From the NCBI GenBank assembly GCA_007844125.1, contig CM017561.1:32574700-32638699 (forward strand): a DNA stretch of 64,000 nucleotides. The letters are read 5' to 3'. Shown here piece after piece: positions 52,401 through 60,487 of this stretch. The first letter of the stretch is position 1. Every line of letters begins with the position of its first letter. This DNA comes from Sinonovacula constricta (lineage: Eukaryota > Mollusca > Bivalvia > Cardiida > Solecurtidae). Position numbers and translations under genes: made by a program. Below the pieces are notes generated by a model. That model was not told where the DNA came from, ran no database searches, and was given only the letters and a program-made list of their open reading frames with translations.

Positions 52401-54500
52401 TCTCATTTGTAACAACTACACTCAACTGTAACAACTACACTCAACTGTAACAACTACACTCAACTGCAACAATTGTTCTCATTTGTAACAACTACACTCA
52501 ACTGTAACAACTACACCCAACTATAACAACTACTCTCATTTGTAACAACTACACTCAACTGTAACAACTACACTCAACTGTAACAACTACTCTCATTTGT
52601 AACAACTACACTCAACTGTAACAACTACACTCATTTGTAACAACTACACTCAACTGTAACAACTACTCTCATTTGTAACAACTACACTCAACTGTAATAA
52701 CTACACTCAACTCTCAACTGTAACAACTACACTCAACTGCAACAACTACACTCAACTGCAACAACTACTCTCATTTGTAACAACTACACTCAACTGTAAC
52801 AACTACACTCAACTGTAACAACTACACTCAACTGTAACAACTACACTCAACTGTAACAACTACTCTCAACTGCAACAACTACACTCAACTGTAACAACTA
52901 CACTCATTTGTAACAACTACACTCAACTGTAACAACTACACTCATTTGTAACAACTACACTCAACTGTAACAACTACACTCTATTGCAACAACTGTTCTC
53001 ATTTGTAACAACTACACTCAACTGTAACAACTACACTCAACTGTAACAACTACACTCAACTGTAACAACTACTCTCAACTGTAACAACTACACTCAACTG
53101 TAACAACTACACTCAACTGTAACAACTACACTCAACTGTAACAACAACACTCTATTGCAACAACTACTCTCATTTGACCCTTGTTCAGCTATTTGACAGA
53201 CAAGCCTCTTAGCCAATCAGATAACTGAATTTTCAGGCGTTGTCATGGTGGCCAGCCAAAGGTTTAACAGATAGACAGTGTAAGTAGATTTGTTCACCGG
53301 ATGCACTTATGGTTAGATTGTTGCTTTTTATGCAAGCAAATACACAAAATATACATCATTTTTTGTGTCTCTTTTTATAAATACTGTATTTTAAGTTTTC
53401 ACATAAATTTCAGCTCAAGATTCAAGCTGTCGTGTTTCCTGCAACTTGCATGTGTCAGTGTTAAATTATGAAGGATAGAATGATAACAGGGGATCATATA
53501 TACTAGGGGAAAAAAGAAACGCAACTTTTTAATCGATACAAATCAAGTTAATTTTGTTTTAAATGCAAAACCTATGCTAAAATATGAGTCACAATTGCTT
53601 CGGAATATGATTCGCTGAACAGAGCCACAGAAAGAGAATTTCGAAATGCTAGTGCTGCACTTGCAAGGCTACTTACTTCATGAAATAACTTAGTATAAAT
53701 CTGTAGTTGTGTTTCTTTATTCCCCTAGGATATATGGTGAACATCCTTTATACTTAGTGCATACTGCTGAACAATGACATCAATTACCAATGAACTTTTT
53801 TTCTGAGCATTAATGATGTATTTAATAATATCAGTTCAGTAAAGATAGATTGACCAACTTTCTTCCTAAAAACAAACAAGCAGAACAACAATTGTCTTAC
53901 TTATAATAACATGACACTCTCCTTCACATGGATTCAAACATAACTCAATGACATCTGGCATATTACCATAAAGTCTTGTTGATAAGACGCACACAACGAT
54001 AATATGCATCCCCTCTTCGAGGTCTACAGTCGAGCAAAAAAGTTAATTCTCAAAGACAAGATGCATTCCCTATTCAATAATCCAGCTGGCTGCCATTGAA
54101 GGAATTCCCGCTTCGCCGAATATCTTGATTCGACTCGAAGGAACATGTTCCAATTGTTCTCCGTTTTTGCGCCGAGTGCTTACTATTCTCTAAATGGCTT
54201 GAATAATATGTCGCAACTGTTAGCCGAATAAGACCATGTGTAGTGTGTTCATTCTGCCCCAGTGTATCGTTTACATCCAGACAGGATGTTCTCGCGGCCT
54301 TACACAATTGAGAGATAAGAGAATATTCTGTTCCACGCGGCAGCATGTAAAAAAAAATTAAGTTCACGTCCTATAAAGTAGTTATTTTATTTTCATACCA
54401 GGGTATTGAAGTAACCTCTTACAAACAATTAGTTCTATGCACATGTGTAATAACTTACCGGTTAATGGACTATCTGTTAACATAAATAGAGGTGTGTAAA
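42097..54500 (-). CDS. Ig-like type I transmembrane receptor with long signalling-type tail (multi-exon; 5' end not found)
   Basis: Coding exons in transcript order: (54459-54500, tentative), 54184-54327, 53901-54023, 51760-51942, 46968-47118, 45338-45407, 42097-43425. All junctions are GT..AG, with intron phases 1,1,1,1,2,0 that keep one frame. The product shows an Ig-like fold (LCKA near the B strand, VVC at the F strand, 50 residues between the cysteines), a Thr-rich stalk with sequons NTT, NSS and NIT, one transmembrane helix (46997-47071), a basic stop-transfer RRSKRKK, and a cytosolic tail of about 475 residues. The tail is Ser/Glu/Lys-rich and holds YAEI, YNPL, YEHL, YFTL, YFVL and YCDV, and ends ETDV, a class I PDZ ligand. 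I infer a cell-surface adhesion or signalling receptor; ligand and pathway are unknown. No signal peptide was found, so upstream exons are missing or lie outside the window. Confidence 0.8.
43540..45090. repeat. Intronic dispersed repeats, several tandem-like copies
   Basis: Copies of a block containing TGGCCATGTTTTTTGACAGA, TTCAACAATCTTGATACAG and CACCCAAGGAAC recur near 43560, 43720, 44630, 44690 and 44880. The last one passes into GATGAAGTTTCGGTTGGATT, CCAGACGACAGATG and ends GAGCAAAAGCTCAGATGAGC. I recognise this as a repeat type common in bivalve genomes. It lies in the 1,912-base intron before the last coding exon. Confidence 0.65.
43935..44060 (+). repeat. Dispersed repeat, copy 2 of 3
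   Basis: Related to 40000-40125 and 53180-53320 through GCCAATCAGATAACAGGATT and CAAGCCTAAGGTTAGACAG. Confidence 0.55.
45338..45407 (-). CDS. Receptor gene, juxtamembrane exon
   Basis: 70 bases, phase 2 in and 0 out, acceptor TTTTTACTCTAG, donor CAG|GTAGGT. It encodes RISLRRPLHPEADDHIYAEI then EPLQ. DDHIYAEIEP is an acidic-flanked Tyr motif of the kind recognised by SH2 domains or endocytic adaptors after or before phosphorylation. Confidence 0.87.
45408..46735. other. Intron sequence with a trace of a bivalve-type repeat
   Basis: Most of the intron between the transmembrane and juxtamembrane exons. ACAAGACGCTGTGTTCAGAA followed by ACACATATGCCCCCGG at about 46160 resembles a dispersed repeat start that I know from bivalves. 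No exon is seen. Confidence 0.4.
46740..46948 (-). mobile_element. tRNA-derived SINE, second family, in intron
   Basis: On the minus strand, an A box TAGCTCAAGTGTTAGAGCA (46936-46918) and a B box GGTTCAAACCCC (46892-46881) form a tRNA-like head. The body contains ACGTCCTTCCTTATGCTCGG and GGGGACAGCATTACGCCTGA. The body differs from the SINE at 5249, so it is a separate family. It is inserted in the same orientation as the host gene, about 20 bases after the donor of the transmembrane exon. Confidence 0.8.
46968..47118 (-). CDS. Receptor gene, transmembrane exon
   Basis: 151 bases, entering in phase 1 and leaving in phase 2. Acceptor TTTATTTCAG, donor CG|GTAAGA. It encodes TPNTGPLSQADATNM, then a 25-residue hydrophobic helix (IKVVLITIFSILAV... 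to GLC, 46997-47071), then RRSKRKKDQ. Positive residues on the 3' side place the following tail in the cytosol. A SINE lies about 20 bases beyond the donor. Confidence 0.9.
47119..47634. other. Unique intron sequence next to the transmembrane exon
   Basis: Remaining part of the 4,641-base intron. GCTGATCTGGATCTACACTT at about 47238 resembles a motif seen near 59025 and is probably part of a dispersed repeat. Confidence 0.4.
47635..51770 (-). repeat. Intronic 44/47-bp minisatellite, about 90 units, each with a 5' splice-site motif
   Basis: On the minus strand the unit reads TGACAAGTAAGTGCCATTAT continuing TAACC(TGTA)CACTGCACTACC; 47-base units carry three more bases (GTACAGG on plus) than 44-base ones. 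Nearly every unit holds GTAAGT or GTGAGT preceded by ACAA, the same as the true donor of the stalk exon (51760/51759). The last unit overlaps the final 10-14 bases of that exon. 47-base units predominate toward the exon and 44-base units toward 47.6 kb. Confidence 0.95.
51760..51942 (-). CDS. Receptor gene, stalk exon (Thr-rich, N-glycosylated)
   Basis: 183 bases, phase 1-1. Acceptor CCATTTTTAG; donor ACAA|GTAAGTGCC. It encodes NKWDYNKKLIVYGDGKGN, then a Thr-rich stretch (51830-51883) and NPVNTTTTWKPFNSS. Sequons are NTT (from 51844), NSS (from 51817) and NIT (51769-51761). The last of these sits in the final nine bases, which belong to the first unit of the intronic minisatellite. Such a stalk typically lifts a ligand-binding domain off the membrane. 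Confidence 0.87.
51943..52364. other. Unique intron sequence
   Basis: Intron after the F/G-strand Ig exon, between the stalk exon and the 19-bp minisatellite. No further exon is recognised. Confidence 0.5.
52365..53170. repeat. 19-bp intronic minisatellite
   Basis: Units CAACTGTAACAACTACACT recur every 19 bases, alternating with a CTCATTTGTAACAACTA variant, for about 800 bases. It lies in the intron between the F/G-strand and stalk exons. Confidence 0.93.
53180..53320 (+). repeat. Dispersed repeat, copy 3 of 3
   Basis: TTAGCCAATCAGATAACTGA and ATGGTGGCCAGCCAAAGGTT match the copies at 40000 and 43935. It starts directly after the 19-bp minisatellite. Confidence 0.55.
53506..53725. mobile_element. 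Tc1/mariner-type MITE with TA target duplication, in intron
   Basis: Left terminus GGGGAAAAAAGAAACGCAAC, right terminus (reverse complement) GGGGAATAAAGAAACACAAC, flanked by TA at 53504-53505 and 53726-53727. The 220-base element is non-coding. It sits about 175 bases from an Ig exon. Confidence 0.85.
53901..54023 (-). CDS. Receptor gene, Ig-domain exon (F and G strands)
   Basis: 123 bases, phase 1-1, acceptor TTTTTTGCTCGACTGTAG, donor ATAA|GTAAGA. It encodes LEEGMHIIVVCVLSTRLYGN then MPDVIELCLNPCEGEC. The GMHIIVVC run fits the F strand with its disulfide cysteine. The Met at 54009 followed by a hydrophobic run could be read as a signal peptide start, with an in-frame TAA upstream. I prefer the internal-exon reading because both neighbouring splice sites keep phase. 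Confidence 0.72.
54184..54327 (-). CDS. Receptor gene, Ig-domain exon (B to E strands)
   Basis: 144 bases, phase 1 at both ends. Acceptor GGAACAG with a run of nine T about 20 bases upstream; donor AATA|GTAAGC. It encodes YSLISQLCKAARTSC and later THGLIRLTVATYYSSHLEN, like an Ig B strand and E strand. The local CpG and GC content is higher than in the flanks. The frame also reads through the donor, but the 160-base intron that follows has a good branch site (TTAAC) and 3' splice site. Confidence 0.65.
54459..54500 (-). CDS. Receptor gene, tentative small upstream exon
   Basis: The strong donor CCG|GTAAGT (GT at 54458-54457) ends a 42-base frame reading YTPLFMLTDSPLT in phase 1. This joins the next exon across a 131-base intron and would supply the A strand of the Ig fold. 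A TGA lies in frame just upstream, so the exon needs the acceptor GATGAG at about 54501. A start at the internal Met is also possible but gives no signal peptide. Confidence 0.3.
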
Positions 54501-55173
54501 CTCATCTGCACAAACAGCCAATACACATTTTATTGTTGTGGTTAAGTGGGGTTTTAATCACAACTTAAAATTTATTCATAGTTAAGATTCAAAACAAAAC
54601 AAATTTTAAATCAAAATTGATCAACTGAATAATACCATATTACTTAGATGATGATAATAACAGCGTCATTAAAATGAATATGCCCGTTTCACTAAAAATA
54701 ATGGCTGTTTCCAGATTATGAAACTTCGCCGATTTTGTTGGAATAAAGTGATATTTATGTAAAAAATCACTGCATATTGTTTTTGTTTTTTTAAAGAAAC
54801 AAAATTTAAATGTCTCTTTTTACGTTAAATGTAAAATTTTAGGTAAAAACAACATAGGTTTTCTCTTAAAATATCACAACACCGTTGTCTATGGCTGATA
54901 CCATTGGCGATTGTCTCAGCGGTCGGTTTAGTCTAAGGGTCAGTTTTGGTCTGGGAAAAAAGGGGAAAACTTTACTTCGCATGGTTAAGACGCACTCCTA
55001 CTTTTTTATTATAATTTGCAAAAAAAACCGCGTCTTATCAATAAAACTTTACAGATTCAAAACCATTTGGTGAAACTTTTATGACCTTATCACGGGCCAA
55101 TTAACACTTCAAACTTCCCCAATATCGATAATTGGCTCACTTGAATGGATTTATTAATACAAACATATAAACA
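54501..55173. other. Region upstream of the recognised receptor exons
   Basis: AT-rich. The missing N-terminal exons of the minus-strand receptor could lie here or further upstream, but I cannot identify them. A plus-strand frame at 54885-55073 has no support. Confidence 0.35.
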
Positions 55174-55377
55174 TGGTTGTCACTAGAAATATTTTGAGCA
55201 GGCTTAATTAACTTTTGAGGAGGCTAGGTTATGCAAGCGCCGAAGGTGCAAAGCCTTGCTAGGGTGGTCCGGGGGCATGCTCTTGACCATTTTTCATATT
55301 TTTTTTCAAATTTGAGGCGGCCCGATTTTCATTTGAGGCAGTCTAATCGGCCACCAGCCACCTCCTAATGACAACCC
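55174..55377. mobile_element. Short inverted-repeat element
   Basis: Left TGGTTGTCACTAGAAAT, right (reverse complement) AGGGTTGTCATTAGGAGG. The interior contains GCGCCGAAGGTGCAAAGCCT and GGTCCGGGGGCATGC, GC-rich against an AT-rich background. About 204 bases, non-coding. The target duplication is not clear. Confidence 0.6.
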
Positions 55378-55929
55378 TGATAAATTAGCTATTAAAAGCT
55401 TGATCCAATTGTGAAGCAATGTGAGAAACTTAATAGGATAGAATGTATTATATAATTATATATATAATAATACATATGTTGTGAAATACTTTAGTCCTTA
55501 GTAAAAGAAAAGCAACAAAACATAGCATCTCATTCTAGAACTAAATTCACACTTCATAAAATAAAAAGCAATGAGTAAAACTTCTTCAAAAACACTACAA
55601 TAAAATATCTTGTCTGCATAAAATGTGAGGCTTGGAAAGAAATGATATTTACTGTTTATACACAAACATTCCTTCAAAGGATGTTAAAAACAGGAGCACT
55701 GCAAGGTGGAGCAAAATACCCCCATCAATAGCACTCTGGTGCAATGTAGTATGGCAAAGTTTTGGCCTGCACTCTGGGTTATTACAAGAAAAACTGGAAA
55801 TAAAGTAGAATAACATAAAAAAAATCTTCAATATGCCAAACTGTTTTGCACTTTTGTGCAATGCACTCTGGCATAATTGTGAACTACAATCTGGATAATT
55901 GAAAAAATATACAAAAATTTACATGAGAG
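55378..55929. other. Degraded repeat-like sequence
   Basis: Phrases such as GCACTCTGGTGCAATG and GCACTCTGGCATAATTG near 55730 and 55865 hint at decayed units of the adjacent ~147-bp repeat. No gene is seen. Confidence 0.35.
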
Positions 55930-57005
55930 TAATGGTACTTGTGCAGAAAGGGGCATTACTCAAAAATAAGAAGAGGAGAGTGACGGTTCTTGTGCACTGC
56001 ACTCTGTTTCAATAACATCAATCCACCTTTAGTTTCAAGTAGCTTTGATAATGTAGGAGTATGGTCCAGACAAACAAAAAGTACAAAAATTGAACTAAGG
56101 GTAATAACTCCAAATTCATGAAGTGTAGAGTGACGGTTGATATGTACTGCACTCAGTCTAAATGAGATCTATCCACCTGCGAAGTTTCAAATCAATAGCC
56201 TTGATAACATAGGAGTTATGCTCCGGACAAGAAAATTAAACAAAGGGGCATAACTCCAAAATCATTAAGTACAGAGTTACATTTCCTGTGCACTGCACTT
56301 TGTCTCATTAAGACCTATCTATGTATCAAGTTTCAAGTCAATAGCTTTGATAATGTATTAGTTATGCTCTGGACAAGAAAATTAAACAAAGGGCAATGAC
56401 TCCAAAATCATGAAGTGCAGAGTGACTGTTCTTTTCTTCTGCACTGCACTATGTCTAAATGAGAGCTATCGACCTAGTAAGTTTCAAGTCAACAGCTTTG
56501 ATAATGCAGAAAGTATGCTCTGGACAAGAAAATTAAATAAAGGGGCATATCTCCAAATTCAAGAAGTACAGAGTTATGGTTCCTATACATTGTGCTCCAT
56601 CTTAATAAAACCTATCTATGTATCAAATTTCAAGACAGTAGTTGGATACTGTAAGAGTTATGCTGCGGGCTAGAAAATTTAAAAAAAGGGCAAAAACTCC
56701 AACAACATGATTTACAGAGTGACGGTTCTTAGGGACTGCACTTTGTCTCAATGAGATCTATCTACGAATGAAGTTTCAAGCCAAAAGTTTTGAAAATGTC
56801 ATGCTCCGGACAAACAAAAGGCAATAACTCTTATATCATGGCGCGCAGAGTGACGGTTCTTATGCACTGCACTTCATCTCAATAAGATCTATCCACATAT
56901 GAAGTTTCAAGTCAATAGCTTTGATAGCGTTGGATTTATGCTCTGGACAAACATCTGGATGCCGCCTGCCCGACATGGGTGATCCCATAATACGTCACGT
57001 CTTCG
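55930..57005 (+). repeat. Degenerate ~147-bp tandem repeat ending in a bivalve-type element terminus
   Basis: GAGTGACGGTTCTTGTGCAC-like starts occur at 55981, 56131, 56277, 56423, 56575, 56720 and 56851 (steps 131-152). Each unit continues TGCACTGCACT, ATCTATC, AAGTTTCAAGTCAATAGC, GCTCTGGACAA and GGGGCATAACTCC. The right end, ATAATACGTCACGTCTTCGA then CTGGCGTATAAAAA, resembles the terminus of repeats I know from bivalve genomes. A non-autonomous element with internal tandem units is likely. Confidence 0.8.
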
Positions 57006-57744
57006 ACTGGCGTATAAAAATAAAGCTTTTTTTTTACTGTTTGGTTTAAAATGTACCAGAATTTTATACAGTTTCTATGCTCATGTCCACTTAAGCTGAG
57101 ACATTACTTTGAATAAGGACCACAAAGTTAAAAAACATGGAAGAGCTGGATTTATTTTTCTAAATATCCACTACAACACACCGCAAAAATCTTCCTTTCG
57201 ATCTACATGTATATATAGTCATTCCAATTAGGCACATTTATGCAGCTAAAAGGTTGATGGCATTCTTCCTACCGTGTAAACCTAAGACTTGACTAATAGT
57301 AGTAATACTGCAAAGTGGGTGGTAGAGGAGAGATTCATGCAATAAGGAAAAGCTAAAGTTCAAAGAGCAATTTCATTTAACTATTTAATAAACATTATCA
57401 GATTTAGCTAAAAAAATGTTGTTTGTACCAAAATTATGCAATACTGATTACAGGAAACAGGAAAAAAATATGCACTTAAGATAGTGATAATTAAGTCTAA
57501 CTTAGTGAAATAAATTGTTGGTACCATTCAATTTAGTCCTTCTATGCACAAAAAGCAGAAAAAATGTAGAACTGTCTACAGTGACAAACCATTAATTAAC
57601 TTATTAATTGATGCAACAACACAGACTATATAAACTAGAACTGTCTTAGACAGCACACTTTACTTTTCTCACTGGAAATAGTGTAATGTTAGCTGTATAA
57701 CCTTAACAAAAAACACAAAACTTCAAAAAGGGGACTGGACCTAC
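57006..57744. other. Intergenic AT-rich sequence
   Basis: No gene or clear repeat; ACTAGAACTGTCTTAGACAG at about 57630 may start a dispersed repeat. Confidence 0.35.
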
Positions 57745-57985
57745 GGGAGGCCCTGGTTCAATCCCGAGCAGCTAGATGCCAAAGTTGTTAAAAATGGTAG
57801 TGGTATAACTCCCATGCTAATGCTCAAGCAAATATAAGGGTAGTTCCATGACTGGTTGGCCCGGTGTCAGGATGTGACTGGGTGCGGTATCATGCCAAGT
57901 GTTCACGGCATGATATACACAGTGAAGGCTGCACTCTATCTGCTGAAATACTGTTGGCAGGACGATAAACCCAATTAACAATAAA
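57745..57985 (+). mobile_element. SINE copy with degraded head, family of 5249
   Basis: AGCAAATATAAGGGTAGTTC, GACTGGTTGGCCCGGTGTCA and CTGTTGGCAGGACGATAAAC match the SINE at 5249-5570. The B box has decayed to GGTTCAATCC and the A box region is missing or altered, so this copy is probably not transcribed. Confidence 0.8.
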
Positions 57986-58330
57986 AAAGGGGAACCACTG
58001 TGCTCAATAAGTTATGGTTACCTGCCCTATTTAAATAGGTTCTGTTTCTGAAAAAAAGTATTTCAAGTTTGAAGGAGTCAATATGTCTGACTGTTTTCAA
58101 GAACTGGACCTTAACAAAAACCTTATCCAACAGAGAAAATTTTAGGTAAAAATGGAGCATAACTCTGCCAAAATTAATAATAGTGTTACCTTCCCTTTGA
58201 AATGGGTTCTTCTTTTAATAAACTAGTGAACAAGTATTTGAAGTTTGAAGTGAAAACCTTCAATAATTTTGAGAAATGTACTTAACAAAATGGTTAACCA
58301 ACACCAATACCAACATAAGTGTCATGACTG
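57986..58330 (+). repeat. Dispersed repeat with two related halves
   Basis: TATTTCAAGTTTGAAGGAGT and TATTTGAAGTTTGAAGTG, GGACCTTAACAAAA and GTACTTAACAAAATGG, and GCATAACTCTGCC mark two diverged ~170-base units of a type familiar from bivalve genomes. It follows the SINE directly. Confidence 0.5.
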
Positions 58331-59577
58331 TTGCTCCAGCTTTTTTTCTTTAAAAGTGAAGCTAAAACCGAAGGAACCAGAATTACTCCAACAAAGCAGA
58401 TTTCTTTTGAACAAAAAAAAAATTATTACATTATTTTTTGGCATGTATAAAAAGCAGAATAAAGATGGCCTAGATGCTGCACTATACCTTGTATATTGAT
58501 TAAATGAACACGAAGACAAAGGATGAATCAGAGGGAGATCAATGCAGCGTTCAGTTTACGTCATGGGAATATAGTACAGTCATTGAACTGAAGTGAAACA
58601 CATGGCTGATGAACACCAGCATTCAGCAGCCCCATAGACCTTACCCTGCATCAGTTGCTAATAACCTATTTGTGCATTGCTAAGTTTACTAAACGTATGA
58701 ATAAAGACTGTCTAAGCAGCCAATAGTATAGATCGTGATCAGACAGCTACCTGCAGGGTGCAGATAGCTTCCAGTTGGGAGTTGTCTGATGGGTCTTCAC
58801 CATTATGCCTTAGCCTGAGTTGTTTTAAGCAGGAAAAGAATTACGGGTATTGATCTTACAATATCAGGTTGCACTGTTGACCCATAACCTGCCACAGCAG
58901 TTACTAACCCAATTTCTTGGTTATTTGCTTACAACTACATTCGAAGGTAACTTAAAAAGGAGACTCTGCAGAAAATAGTGCAGACCCTGATCAGACACCT
59001 TTCTGATCTGAGACCTGGCTGATCTGGATCTACACAATATGCCTTATTATGATTAATTCCTTATGATGAATTCCTGCTTTACAGGCTATGAGTTTACAAT
59101 TCTATATTATGAAGCCTATGTTGTATCAGGTAGTTATGCTCTATGTGGGCTGCTGCTTGATAATTAGCTTTCAATACCCAAACAATGATTTCTGCATCAT
59201 TCCATACATGTTTCTGACATGATGGAGGAAAAGGTTGTTTGTTTTTGGTAATTTGATACAATTTGTTATCAAGTTTGTAAAAATAGGGAAAAAGGTAATA
59301 CTGGTACTTATTTTCTTGGATAGGAGCATGCTGAGTCTTCAAGTGAAGGGAATCTTTTGACAAAATCCTATTTTCTGTATCTGTGGGCATCTTTCAAGAG
59401 CAATTTTTCTCCCAAACAAACCATTCCTCTCCCACAACCCCAAAAAATAAGAAGAAAAATAATTAATTATCCTGCAGTAAAAATTGTGTTTATGCAGAGT
59501 TAAATACCTTTTTTTACTATCAGCAAGTCTGTATTAGTGAATTAAGACATTTTGTCTTGCCTGCTGCAGTACCTGTG
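58331..59577. other. Intergenic; motifs of a dispersed repeat
   Basis: GTGCAGACCCTGATCAGACA and GGCTGATCTGGATCTACAC near 58985-59035 match traces near 37228 and 47238. A minus-strand frame at 59094-59390 has no domain features. Confidence 0.4.
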
Positions 59578-60487
59578 GGGCTGTCACGGTATAATGGTAT
59601 ACCAGTATATTGCGATACTGAGTAACATCAATTTTGTACCACAATATATAATGATCATACCTGTTTCTGATGATATTTTGTAAACTAAGGTTGCTGACTC
59701 AATTTTGTACATACAGTTCAAGGGTGCTCATACTGATGAAAAGCGGTCACGTTAAGCGACGAAAACTGTAGTCTGAAGTTGAATCCCTGTGAGTTCATTC
59801 CAAACAGCCAGGGAAATGCCACACTCAATTTACATTTGCAGTACACCTTATAGTAAGTATACCTTATAATAAAAGTATTAAGCATTGATTTAAGTAAAAC
59901 AAATGTTGCACAGATCATAAAAGGTTATTGAGCATAGAATTTTCTTCATGAAGCCACACTGTTTCATTTCATTGCAGCATACTTTGAACTAAATTATTAC
60001 CTATTGTTTGGCAAATATACTCGAATGGGACCGCAGCCAAAAAAAGAATGCTGAATTAAATGGAAAAGAGTGATGTGTGGGGCCTCTTTTGGCTGAAGGT
60101 AGATAGATTAACAAAGAAAAATGTTGAAGATGTTGCATTGTGTCGACATAGTGATGGGCCAGTAAAATACATTGTAGGTACAACCAGCCTAAATACACGT
60201 GTGAATCGTCATTACCAAAACTTAGTGGGAACATCATCACTACACTGTCATAAATTTTGAAGTTTGTTTGACTGTTTGTATCACACAATCTTGATTGTTA
60301 TAGTCAAATTACTTTCATATATTTATATTTAACACAGGTATCCGTAGTTCATTCAGCTCATCATATTTAGTGAAATAGCCCCACATTATAGTATCAAATA
60401 TGGCAATATATTGTGGTACGTATTGCAATATGCTTTATTAAGTATCAGAATATATTGTGGTACACTTCATGGGTATCCTGACAGCCC
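59578..60487 (+). mobile_element. Relic of an hAT-type DNA transposon
   Basis: The ends are inverted: GGGCTGTCACGGTATAATGG on the left and TGGGTATCCTGACAGCCC on the right. Subterminal runs (TATTGCGATACTG, ATATATTGTGGTAC) are typical of such elements. The interior carries a decayed BED finger reading frame (60060-60260). The rest of a transposase is absent, so the element is a deleted, inactive copy. The hAT assignment is from the termini and finger; no clear 8-base target duplication is visible. Confidence 0.65.
60060..60260 (+). pseudogene. Decayed BED-type zinc finger from the hAT relic
   Basis: The frame reads EKSDVWGLFWLKVDR, later VALCRHSDGPVKYIVGTTSL then NTRVNRHY. The family pattern is S.VW..F, then C..C, then a GTT.L turn, then a His pair. 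Here the second Cys has become Ser and the His pair is off, so zinc binding is probably lost. There is no catalytic RNase-H-like domain downstream. Confidence 0.6.

Noticed and set aside
54074..54367. Single 97-codon gene on the minus strand
   Set aside because: It begins at GTG, and the first half fits an Ig exon with good splice sites; the remainder reads through a 160-base intron.
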